Positions 1-5,165 of a stretch of 5,165 nucleotides of DNA are shown here, in pieces. Origin of the DNA: Bacillota bacterium (GTDB taxonomy: Bacteria; Bacillota; Clostridia; Lachnospirales; Cellulosilyticaceae). A program made the translations under genes and the position numbers. Each line of letters starts with the position of its first letter. Position 1 is the stretch's first letter. The notes below the pieces were generated by a model. That model saw only the letters and a program-made list of their open reading frames with translations. It was not told where the DNA came from and did no database searches. The stretch is taken from contig JAEXBC010000118.1 in the NCBI GenBank assembly GCA_023457875.1, positions 1 to 5,165 of the forward strand, given 5' to 3'.

Positions 1-166
1 AAGTTATCCTACTATAAGTTTATTTTTTAGTATTGGATAAATATGGTTAATTGGTGGTTGAGTAATAGATTTTGTAATCTTAAACAATGTCAATAGAAGT
101 TTTATCCATAAACTAAACACTAGTGAAATATACTATTAAATTAGTATTTATATGAGAACCGTCCCC
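1..166. other. AT-rich region downstream of the germination operon without a recognisable gene
   Basis: No open frame with a credible ribosome binding site is seen on either strand. It contains the repeat copy at its right border, a weak 6-bp AT hairpin (130-147) and the 8-base palindrome CACTAGTG (118-125). No convincing terminator for the operon is visible, so transcription may end beyond the left edge. Confidence 0.5.
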
Positions 167-168
167 CT
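153..168 (+). repeat. Single repeat copy overlapping the stop codon of the Ger(x)C gene
   Basis: TGAGAACCGTCCCCCT is identical over 16 bases to the right arm of the large palindrome (4403-4418). The minus strand reads GAG TAG GGGGACGGTTCTCA, so the stop codon borrows its last G from the repeat's G-run or abuts it. No inverted partner is present nearby, so this copy cannot form the long hairpin seen after glgP. Confidence 0.85.
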
Positions 169-1345
169 ACTCTAAGATGCCGGTGTTTTGGATAGTCACT
201 TTTGTATTGGTGTGGATTGTGAATGACTTATATCCTGTTTGTTCCCAATTCTGCTTGTATTCTTCCCATACCTTGGGATGTTGACGATACATCTCAAGGC
301 CAATATTTAGAAAATCAATATTCATTTCTTTTGAACGATCTATAGCAACTTTTATTTGTCTATCAATTTCTCGCTGCAGAATTTCTGCTGCATTTTGAAT
401 ATCTTCTTTACTAAATATTTGCTTGTCAAACGATGATATATATTCAGTAATATTACCTTTCACTCTAATATCTAGATTTGCCGCCCATTCCCCATTTGTG
501 TTTTGAAATTTTAGCTTTGATTGCTCTGTTTCTATATTATAGGTTAAATATTCTCCGTTATATTCTACAACTATAGGTACTCTTTTTATTTTACCTTCTA
601 CAAAAAGTTTTCCTCGTACCTCTTCTTTACTTAGCCAACCTACTAACTCATAATTTTTTATAACAGCAGCCCCACTAATCTCAATACCCTCTTCTTCACC
701 TTTTTTCCCTTGCTGTGAAACTATATGTGCTACTGGAATAGTGGTAATACCACTGTTTTGAAGTTCCTTAGTCAGATTTCCTATGGTTTGTTGTTTTGCA
801 TAACTTGTAGGTCTCTCAGCATTATTAAAGTATTTCATGATATAGAGGCCTAATATTGGATTTTGAGGATTTTCCACTTGGACTAGTTGCTGAGCTAATC
901 CTTGTACAGCTAATACACTCGTTCCTCTACCAATCTGCATATCTCTCATTAATCCATCCATTGCTGCCTTAAATAACTGCTTATCCTTAAGTATTTCTTC
1001 TCCTAAAATAAGTGCTTTTGTATGGCTGAATGTTATGGTGTTTTGAGTTTTCATTTCAATTTCATCAAGGCTTGTGGCTATTGTAGAACTTTTTGTAACC
1101 ATTGCCATTTTTACTTTCTCAGCCAAACTATCTTCTCCCGAGAGTTTTCCAATATCAGGAATTGTATAAGTGACTTGATAATTTTTCTTAATTCTATCTT
1201 GCCTATTATGGTCCACTTCCGGATTTTTATCTATCGCCATTTCAAGTACAACATGGCGCTCATTAATTTCTACACTATCCCAACATCCTGTTAAAAATAT
1301 ACCCATTAAACATACGCTACTTAATTTTAACCAATTACTTCTCAT
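167..1345 (-). CDS. Spore germinant receptor subunit C, Ger(x)C family lipoprotein
   Basis: This is the lipoprotein subunit of the receptor, expected to be diacylated and anchored on the outer surface of the spore inner membrane. Its 392 residues are typical of the family (about 370-400). The N-terminus has basic residues (R2, K7), a hydrophobic stretch, and the lipobox LTGC with the modified cysteine at residue 21. CWDSVEINERHVVLEMAIDK follows, the standard Ger(x)C opening. Further family blocks are the THTK-like FSHTKALILGEEIL (106-119), SGAAVIKNYELVGWLSKEE (224-242) and an acidic/basic helix near 311-340. The C-terminus ends in the usual beta-strand with a T-G pair (TKVTIQNTGILE), so the protein appears complete. 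It overlaps the B gene by 11 bases and is last in the operon. Its TAG stop (169-167) is fused to a copy of the AGAACCGTCCC repeat. The start is supported by the lipobox position. Confidence 0.95.
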   Translation of the reverse strand: MRSNWLKLSSVCLMGIFLTGCWDSVEINERHVVLEMAIDKNPEVDHNRQDRIKKNYQVTYTIPDIGKLSGEDSLAEKVKMAMVTKSSTIATSLDEIEMKTQNTITFSHTKALILGEEILKDKQLFKAAMDGLMRDMQIGRGTSVLAVQGLAQQLVQVENPQNPILGLYIMKYFNNAERPTSYAKQQTIGNLTKELQNSGITTIPVAHIVSQQGKKGEEEGIEISGAAVIKNYELVGWLSKEEVRGKLFVEGKIKRVPIVVEYNGEYLTYNIETEQSKLKFQNTNGEWAANLDIRVKGNITEYISSFDKQIFSKEDIQNAAEILQREIDRQIKVAIDRSKEMNIDFLNIGLEMYRQHPKVWEEYKQNWEQTGYKSFTIHTNTKVTIQNTGILE

Positions 1346-2432
1346 AGCTTATTCCCCTTCCCTTCGCAATCAAAAATAAGGCAAGCGGAACAGGAACTAG
1401 AAACCAAATTCCAAAGTCGCGTTGAAATCTTATATAATAATCATATGTTTCCACCAAACCTTGTGGCCAGATAGAAATAAAATATACTATTGGCACAAGT
1501 GGCAATACAAATATATTTTCTCTCTTAAACCCGAAACTTCTTGTTCCTATCAAAGATGTAAAGTAAAGCCCCGAGCTAATATACATAAATATGCTAAAAA
1601 TCCACCCAGACATCATAAAAATCTCCCTATTTCCTATAATGGATTCAGTTGACTGGATGCTCTGCATTAATGTAAGGACTGGCCATATCTGTCTTTGTGT
1701 CTCTTCCACGCCAATCCCCGTATACGTTAGAAGTATCATAATGTCTTGTAAAATTGCTATAACAATAACAGCTATGAACATTGATTTTCTTGCTTTTTGA
1801 GTGTTTTTCATCAGTCCACTGGTCATAAGCATAAATTCAATAGGCATAAACGAAAGGCTGATATAATATGCTCCCCATCCCAAGCTCTCTATGTCAGTTT
1901 GAAAGAAAGGCATAATTTGTCTATAATCAGCTTGTTGTACAACACCCCAAAATGCAATAACTAAAGGCAAGAACACAAAATAAATCAAAATTTCTGCCAT
2001 CCTAGCCATTGCTTCCACCCCTGATTTTACTAAGTATGCTACGGTCAGTAGCATGATTAAAATAATAATGATTATTGGGGTTTTTGGTAACATGACTAGT
2101 CCAACCATCTCCCCAAACATTCTGAGTTCAAGTCCTGTACTAATAATTATTTTTAATGCAAATACAAACATAATAACATTTGCAATGAACTTAGGGAAAA
2201 TCTTAGGGAGAAATTCAACCATTGTGTCTTGCGAAAACATATTTGTTAGCTTTGTAATACAAAAAATATATATACTTCCCAAAATAACAGCTAATATAGG
2301 TAAAACATAGCCATTTCTATCCACAAATTCTGTTGCAAGTTTTGGAAGTATCAGCATCCCTGTATTAAACATTTGTAAAATCAAAAGTACCGTTACTTGC
2401 CTAATAGATATTCTTTCATTATGAGAGAACAT
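1335..2432 (-). CDS. Spore germinant receptor subunit B, GerAB/YndE-type spore permease family
   Basis: This is an integral membrane subunit of the APC transporter superfamily (Pfam Spore_permease). In the GerA system the B subunit forms the ligand-binding pocket, so this protein probably sets germinant specificity. At 365 residues it is the standard length. About ten spans can be seen near 11-30, 41-62, 80-101, 117-135, 144-164, 187-206, 217-238, 270-294, 305-323 and 338-357. The N-terminus ISIRQVTVLLILQMFNTGML matches the family's ISxxQ opening, including the glycine break in span 1. The NREIFMMSGWIF segment at 268-279 sits where the family has its conserved N/ER-D...W motif. The ATG is adjacent to the A stop, and the last 11 bases overlap the start of the C gene, indicating one transcript with translational coupling. 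The ligand is unknown. Confidence 0.93.
   Translation of the reverse strand: MFSHNERISIRQVTVLLILQMFNTGMLILPKLATEFVDRNGYVLPILAVILGSIYIFCITKLTNMFSQDTMVEFLPKIFPKFIANVIMFVFALKIIISTGLELRMFGEMVGLVMLPKTPIIIIILIMLLTVAYLVKSGVEAMARMAEILIYFVFLPLVIAFWGVVQQADYRQIMPFFQTDIESLGWGAYYISLSFMPIEFMLMTSGLMKNTQKARKSMFIAVIVIAILQDIMILLTYTGIGVEETQRQIWPVLTLMQSIQSTESIIGNREIFMMSGWIFSIFMYISSGLYFTSLIGTRSFGFKRENIFVLPLVPIVYFISIWPQGLVETYDYYIRFQRDFGIWFLVPVPLALFLIAKGRGISYEK
1354..1359 (-). promoter_or_regulatory. Ribosome binding site of the Ger(x)C gene, inside the B gene
   Basis: AAGGGG lies eight bases before the ATG at 1345-1343. It is weaker than the sites of the A and B genes. With the 11-base overlap, coupling to translation of B is likely. 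Confidence 0.6.
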
Positions 2433-4079
2433 TTACTTTCCTCCCTTGTCATTGTCAATTATATTATTTGTTACTTTGCTGTTTGAGCCCGGTTCAACAT
2501 CTTCTTCTCTCTTATCGTCATTTACCCTTAACCGAATGCGTTGCATTGTTCTTGCAAAAACTGGTCTAGTATTTTGCATAAAAGTCGGAAATCTCAATAT
2601 AGTATCCTTTAATTCCTTAGCTCTATTATTTACTGAAATATTAAAAGGAGATAAGTATGGAACACCAAAGCTTTCTAAAGAAGAAAGATGTATTAGCATA
2701 ATTAACATTGCAATTAAAAATCCATATAATCCAAATATTGCGGACAAGATAATAAACAAATATCTAATCATCCTAAATGAGGAGGTTAAACTATAATCAG
2801 GGATTGCAAATGTACATATCGCCGTAAGAGCAACAATAATAATAATCATTGGGCTAATAATATGCGCATCCACAGCTGCTTGTCCAATAACAATACCGCC
2901 CACTAAACCTATGACATGACCAATCGAACCCGGCGCTCTAATTCCTGCCTCTCTAAATAACTCAAAAATTAATTCCATGATTATAATTTCCATAACCGTC
3001 GAAAAGGTAATTCCTTCACGCGAGGCTGCAATAGAAATCGCAAATGCTGTAGGTATCATAGCTGGTTGAAAATCTAACGTAGCAATATAAATGCCCGGTA
3101 AAGCAAATGATAAAAAGGATACCAAATATCTTAAAATTCTAGTGAAGCTCATTATATGCCAACGTTGATAATAATCCTCTGACGCTTGATAATATGCTGC
3201 TAAAGTGGCTGGCACGATAATACCAAAAGGCGAGTTATCAACCAGTATTCCCACCTTACCTTCCAACAAACTAGACGCAAACTTATCTGGCCTTTCAGTT
3301 GCTTGAGTTTGTGAAAATGGACTTTTCCAGCTGTCTTCGATGAGTTGTTCAATATATCCGCTATCAAAAATTGCATCGATAACATACTTCTCCAGTCTAT
3401 TCATCACTTCATCCACAAGTTCAGGTTTAGCAATGTCTTCAACATACATTACCATCACATCAGTCCTACTTCTGGTTCCACAACTAATTGCCTTAACTTT
3501 CAACTTGGTATCACGTATGCGTCTTCTAACTAACACTGTGTTAAAGCGAATAGTTTCTGTAAAACCATCTCTAGGTCCCCTAACCACACTTTCTGAAGTA
3601 GGTTCACTAACACCCCTTGCAGGCCATCCGCGTGTTGCAATAACTATTCCCGTCTTTGACCCTTCAACAAAAATGGCAGTATCACCCGATAACACCGCAC
3701 TAATCATATCATCCATTTTTTCAACTTCTCTTACATCAAATGTAGCTGAAAAATGTTGTAAAATTAATTGCACTGGTCCCTTAGGACTGTCAAAGATCTC
3801 ACCATTTAAATTCTTGTATTCAAAAACCTTACTTAATAAAAAGTTTTCTAATATCTCTCTATTAACAAGGCCATCAGTATATACTCCATAGATTCTAAAG
3901 GGTCTATTCTTATTGATATTCACTTCTCTTTTAACAATATCCATACAGTCTTTAAAAAGATGCTCAACATTCTTTATGTTGATATCTAAATCATTAGATA
4001 GCTCCATATCTATTTTATTATCTCTGTCATGATATACATCTTCTATACTTACTTTAACTTCATCCTCTTGTTTACCCAC
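2433..4079 (-). CDS. Spore germinant receptor subunit A, GerA family (GerAA/GerKA-like)
   Basis: This is the A subunit of a nutrient germinant receptor, acting in the spore inner membrane with subunits B and C. At 548 residues it is slightly above the usual length of about 480-540, owing to polar ends. A soluble N-terminal domain (about 38-290) carries family blocks: IYGVYTDGLVN (63-73), GDTAIFVEG (132-140), GWPARGVSEPTSESVVRGPR (151-170) with DGFTE following, SRTDVMVMYVEDI (204-216), and PFSQTQATERPD (254-265). A membrane domain follows, with spans near 313-335, 359-377, 387-405, 409-427 and 436-466, and the conserved segment REAGIRAPGSIGHVIGLVGG (376-395). The tail from 469 is hydrophilic and ends in an acidic, Asn-rich stretch. 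No frameshift or missing family block is seen. Translation starts at GTG after a strong ribosome binding site. The stop TAA directly precedes the ATG of the B gene. The paralogue (gerA, gerB or gerK) and the ligand cannot be assigned, so no symbol is given. Confidence 0.95.
   Translation of the reverse strand: MGKQEDEVKVSIEDVYHDRDNKIDMELSNDLDINIKNVEHLFKDCMDIVKREVNINKNRPFRIYGVYTDGLVNREILENFLLSKVFEYKNLNGEIFDSPKGPVQLILQHFSATFDVREVEKMDDMISAVLSGDTAIFVEGSKTGIVIATRGWPARGVSEPTSESVVRGPRDGFTETIRFNTVLVRRRIRDTKLKVKAISCGTRSRTDVMVMYVEDIAKPELVDEVMNRLEKYVIDAIFDSGYIEQLIEDSWKSPFSQTQATERPDKFASSLLEGKVGILVDNSPFGIIVPATLAAYYQASEDYYQRWHIMSFTRILRYLVSFLSFALPGIYIATLDFQPAMIPTAFAISIAASREGITFSTVMEIIIMELIFELFREAGIRAPGSIGHVIGLVGGIVIGQAAVDAHIISPMIIIIVALTAICTFAIPDYSLTSSFRMIRYLFIILSAIFGLYGFLIAMLIMLIHLSSLESFGVPYLSPFNISVNNRAKELKDTILRFPTFMQNTRPVFARTMQRIRLRVNDDKREEDVEPGSNSKVTNNIIDNDKGGK
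2440..2445 (-). promoter_or_regulatory. Ribosome binding site of subunit B, embedded in the A gene
   Basis: GGGAGG lies seven bases before the ATG at 2432 and is formed by the last codons of the A gene (DKGGK). Because the A stop TAA touches the ATG, terminating ribosomes are placed to re-initiate on B. Confidence 0.8.
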
Positions 4080-4087
4080 ACGTTATT

Positions 4088-4094
4088 CCTCCTC
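4088..4094 (-). promoter_or_regulatory. Strong ribosome binding site that decides the GTG start of the A subunit
   Basis: GAGGAGG is followed by an eight-base spacer and the GTG at 4079-4077. The nearby upstream ATG at 4099-4097 precedes this site and is in a different frame. The first in-frame internal methionine is residue 25, with no comparable site. GTG is therefore the supported start. Confidence 0.85.
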
Positions 4095-4099
4095 ACCAT

Positions 4100-4294
4100 C
4101 TAGAATATAGTAATTGCAAAACCAAATAGACCGACAAAAATATAAAACCATCCTAGTAATCTGGAGAACCGTCCCTCTCTATCCATATGATCTACTTGTA
4201 TTAAGTTTTTGCTTTGTACAAAAGCCATATATAAGCCAATACATAGCATTACGATATTAATATAAATAGAAAAAATTCCTCTTAACCAAATCAT
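4100..4294 (-). CDS. Small two-span membrane protein leading the germinant receptor operon (possible D-type accessory subunit)
   Basis: The product has 64 residues with two hydrophobic spans, about residues 5-26 and 45-64, joined by a polar linker QSKNLIQVDHMDREGRFSR. There is no signal peptidase site or lipobox. The ATG has a good ribosome binding site, and the TAG stop is 20 bases before the GTG of the A subunit, so the gene is the first of the operon. By size, topology and position it resembles the D proteins encoded in or next to gerA-type operons in Bacillus, which modulate germinant receptor function. It also resembles small hypothetical proteins found beside clostridial ger genes (I recall a CLC_0170 family name, not verified). 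The role is inferred from context. The linker codons for EGRFS are a copy of the AGAACCGTCCC repeat (4165-4177), read in the opposite orientation. Confidence 0.8.
   Translation of the reverse strand: MIWLRGIFSIYINIVMLCIGLYMAFVQSKNLIQVDHMDREGRFSRLLGWFYIFVGLFGFAITIF
4165..4177 (+). repeat. Repeat copy AGAACCGTCCCTC inside the small membrane protein gene
   Basis: This 13-base copy is identical to the complement of the copy in glgP (4715-4727). It is two C's shorter than the intergenic form (AGAACCGTCCCCCT). On the coding strand it reads GAG GGA CGG TTC TCC, giving EGRFS in the linker between the two membrane spans. Confidence 0.75.
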
Positions 4295-4300
4295 CCGTTA

Positions 4301-4307
4301 CACCTCT
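4301..4307 (-). promoter_or_regulatory. Ribosome binding site of the small membrane protein gene
   Basis: AGAGGTG lies six bases (TAACGG) before the ATG at 4294-4292. It supports this small frame as a translated gene and fixes its start. Confidence 0.8.
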
Positions 4308-4332
4308 TTTACTCACTGCTCCATACATATCC

Positions 4333-4362
4333 ATTATCTGTAGTTAACAAAAATTTATGCAA
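4333..4362 (-). promoter_or_regulatory. Candidate promoter for the germination operon
   Basis: On the minus strand TTGCAT (4362-4357) is separated by 18 bases from GATAAT (4338-4333), about 38 bases upstream of the small gene's ATG. This reads as a moderate sigma-A-type promoter. Germinant receptor operons are normally transcribed in the forespore by sigma-G. The same stretch contains GCATA followed 15 bases later by CAGATAA, which matches a sigma-G-like site (GNATA / CATNNTA) only loosely and with a short spacer. The sigma factor therefore cannot be decided from sequence. The -35 region sits in the duplicated GCAAAAGA tract at the foot of the palindrome. Confidence 0.35.
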
Positions 4363-4426
4363 AAGAGCAAAAGAGGGGGACGGTTCTCAAAATAATATAT
4401 TTTGAGAACCGTCCCCCTCTTTTGCT
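4359..4426 (-). terminator. Possible rho-independent terminator after glgP, perhaps bidirectional
   Basis: In the minus-strand RNA the palindrome would fold into a very stable hairpin directly after the glgP stop. Its GC-rich part (GAGGGGGACGG with CCGTCCCCCTC) is flanked by an A-tract on the 5' side and by CUCUUUUGCUCUUUUGC on the 3' side. That layout could end transcription in either direction and would insulate glgP from the germination operon. The U-run is only four bases and is interrupted, and the stem is longer than usual for a terminator, so this role is inferred and secondary to its identity as a repeat. Confidence 0.45.
4366..4426. repeat. Perfect 61-bp palindrome made of two inverted copies of the AGAACCGTCCC repeat
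   Basis: The arms 4366-4394 and 4398-4426 are perfect 29-bp reverse complements around a 3-base loop (4395-4397). Each arm contains GAGGGGGACGGTTCTCAAAA or its complement, and related single copies occur elsewhere in the window. The palindrome starts immediately after the glgP stop codon and ends upstream of the germination operon. It resembles a REP-like or miniature mobile element. The outermost 8 bases of the left arm region, GCAAAAGA, are tandemly duplicated (4359-4366 and 4367-4374), and the inverse TCTTTTGC closes the right arm (4418-4425). The structure is directly visible; the mobile-element reading is inference. Confidence 0.95.
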
Positions 4427-5165
4427 TTAGATTTTTCTAGGTTCAATAAACCAAATTTCTTTTGCATACTGCATAATCGTTCTATCACTTGAGAAAACCC
4501 CTGAGTTTGCAATGTTCATCAAGCTCATTTGCGCCCAATGCTTTTGATTAGTGTAAGACTCGAATACTTTTTCTTCTTCCTTCTTAAACGCCATAAAATC
4601 AGCTAGCAAAAAGTAAATATCTCCTTCCTTAATTAAGGAATTGTACAAATCCTGAAACTCACCTGTTCCACCATCGCTAAAACTTCCATCTACTAAAGTA
4701 TCTACAACTTTTTTGAGGGACGGTTCTGCCTTGTAGTATTCTTTTGCTTGGTAAGTTTCCTTCATTTTTTCAATTTCATCTACTTTTAGTCCAAAAATAA
4801 AGTTGTTTTCTTCTCTTGCCTCTTGTGCAATTTCTATATTTGCTCCATCATAAGTTCCAAAGGTTAGGGCTCCATTCATCATGAACTTCATGTTGCCAGT
4901 TCCTGATGCTTCTTTTCCTGCTGTTGAAATTTGTTTTGAGATATCAGCTGCTGGAAAAAGCTTTTCCCCATAAGAAACTCTATAATTTTCTACAAAGATT
5001 ACTTTTATTTTCCCATTAATAGCTTCATCACTATTAATAAGTTTTGCGATTTGTCCAATATATTTTACAATGGCTTTTGCCCGTACATATCCCGGAAAAG
5101 CCTTTGCTCCAAAGATAAAGGTTATATTGGGTATATCCATATTAGGTTCTTCTTTTAGTCTATAG
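4427..5165 (-). CDS. glgP: Glycogen/starch (alpha-glucan) phosphorylase, C-terminal part, cut by window edge
   Basis: This enzyme releases glucose-1-phosphate from the non-reducing ends of alpha-1,4-glucans, using PLP, in the cytoplasm. About 245 C-terminal residues are present out of roughly 800 usual for the family. The frame stays open to the right edge, reading YRLKEEPNMDIPN into the ATG at 5140-5138, so that ATG is internal and not the start. The family block IFGAKAFPGYVRAKAI is followed by PAADISKQISTAGKEASGTG and then NMKF, whose lysine is the PLP Schiff-base residue in this family. NGALTFGTYDGANIEI comes next, and the C-terminus carries the typical NIANSGVFSSDRTI and IW motifs, so this end is intact. 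The TAA stop lies one base from the large palindrome, which suggests that transcription ends here. Clostridial glgP is often last in a glycogen operon, but those genes are outside the window. Codons for EPSLK contain a copy of the local repeat core (4715-4727) without visible change in protein length. Confidence 0.95.
   Translation of the reverse strand, partial: YRLKEEPNMDIPNITFIFGAKAFPGYVRAKAIVKYIGQIAKLINSDEAINGKIKVIFVENYRVSYGEKLFPAADISKQISTAGKEASGTGNMKFMMNGALTFGTYDGANIEIAQEAREENNFIFGLKVDEIEKMKETYQAKEYYKAEPSLKKVVDTLVDGSFSDGGTGEFQDLYNSLIKEGDIYFLLADFMAFKKEEEKVFESYTNQKHWAQMSLMNIANSGVFSSDRTIMQYAKEIWFIEPRKI
4715..4727 (-). repeat. Repeat copy inside the glgP coding region
   Basis: The plus strand reads GAGGGACGGTTCT, the exact complement of the 13-base copy in the small membrane protein gene. 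In glgP it encodes part of AEPSLKK, between the conserved YY and VVDTLVDG segments. The protein seems to keep its normal length there, so a substitution-like origin or chance is possible. Confidence 0.6.

Noticed and set aside
118..125. CACTAGTG palindrome as an operator
   Set aside because: An 8-base palindrome is expected by chance in a window this size, and nothing nearby needs regulation.
130..147. Hairpin as a terminator of the germination operon
   Set aside because: The stem is six base pairs with a single G-C pair and a six-base loop, and no U-run follows, so it is too weak to call.
1022..1294. 90-residue open frame on the plus strand
   Set aside because: It is antisense to the Ger(x)C N-terminal region, with no supporting signal.
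2446..2796. 116-residue open frame on the plus strand
   Set aside because: It is antisense to the membrane domain and tail of the A subunit. Its hydrophobic look mirrors the opposite strand.
3200..3385. 61-residue open frame on the minus strand
   Set aside because: It overlaps the A subunit in another frame and lacks any family resemblance or start signal.
3340..3891. 183-residue open frame on the plus strand
   Set aside because: It lies wholly antisense to the well-conserved N-terminal domain of the A subunit, has no ribosome binding site or recognisable motif, and is a shadow of that gene's codon pattern.
4097..4099. ATG as an alternative start of the A subunit
   Set aside because: It is out of frame with the A subunit and lies before the ribosome binding site that serves the GTG at 4079.
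5138..5140. ATG as a start of a short 237-residue phosphorylase
   Set aside because: The frame is open upstream to the window edge and continues phosphorylase-like sequence, and no ribosome binding site precedes the ATG, so it is an internal methionine.

Overview
The window looks like chromosomal DNA of a spore-forming, low-GC Firmicute, most likely in class Clostridia. It is AT-rich, has strong GGAGG-type ribosome binding sites, and carries a complete GerA-type spore germinant receptor operon. A dispersed short repeat with core AGAACCGTCCC resembles repeats I recall from Alkaliphilus-like clostridia, but the genus is a guess.

All genes lie on the minus strand, so transcription runs from high to low coordinates. 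The right end (5165-4427) is the C-terminal third of a glycogen/starch phosphorylase, cut by the window edge and carrying the PLP-lysine signature. Its stop codon directly abuts a perfect 61-bp palindrome (4366-4426, 29-bp arms, 3-nt loop). A candidate promoter follows, then four tightly packed genes: a 64-residue protein with two membrane spans (4294-4100), the GerA-family A subunit (4079-2433, GTG start), the permease-like B subunit (2432-1335) and the Ger(x)C lipoprotein (1345-167). The A stop and B start are adjacent, and B overlaps C by 11 bases. The last 166 bases (1-166) hold no gene.

By family knowledge, the A, B and C products assemble in the spore inner membrane as a receptor that senses small nutrients and starts germination. 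B probably forms the ligand-binding transporter-like subunit, A the oligomeric membrane subunit, and C the lipoprotein on the outer face. The small protein resembles in size, topology and position the 'D' proteins that modulate such receptors in Bacillus. The order is small gene-A-B-C. The ligand cannot be read from the sequence.

The most unusual signal is the repeat. Its 11-base core AGAACCGTCCC occurs five times in 5.2 kb: twice as the arms of the palindrome, once fused to the stop codon of the Ger(x)C gene, and twice inside coding sequence (the small membrane protein and the phosphorylase). Chance would give about 0.0025 occurrences on both strands of a window this long.
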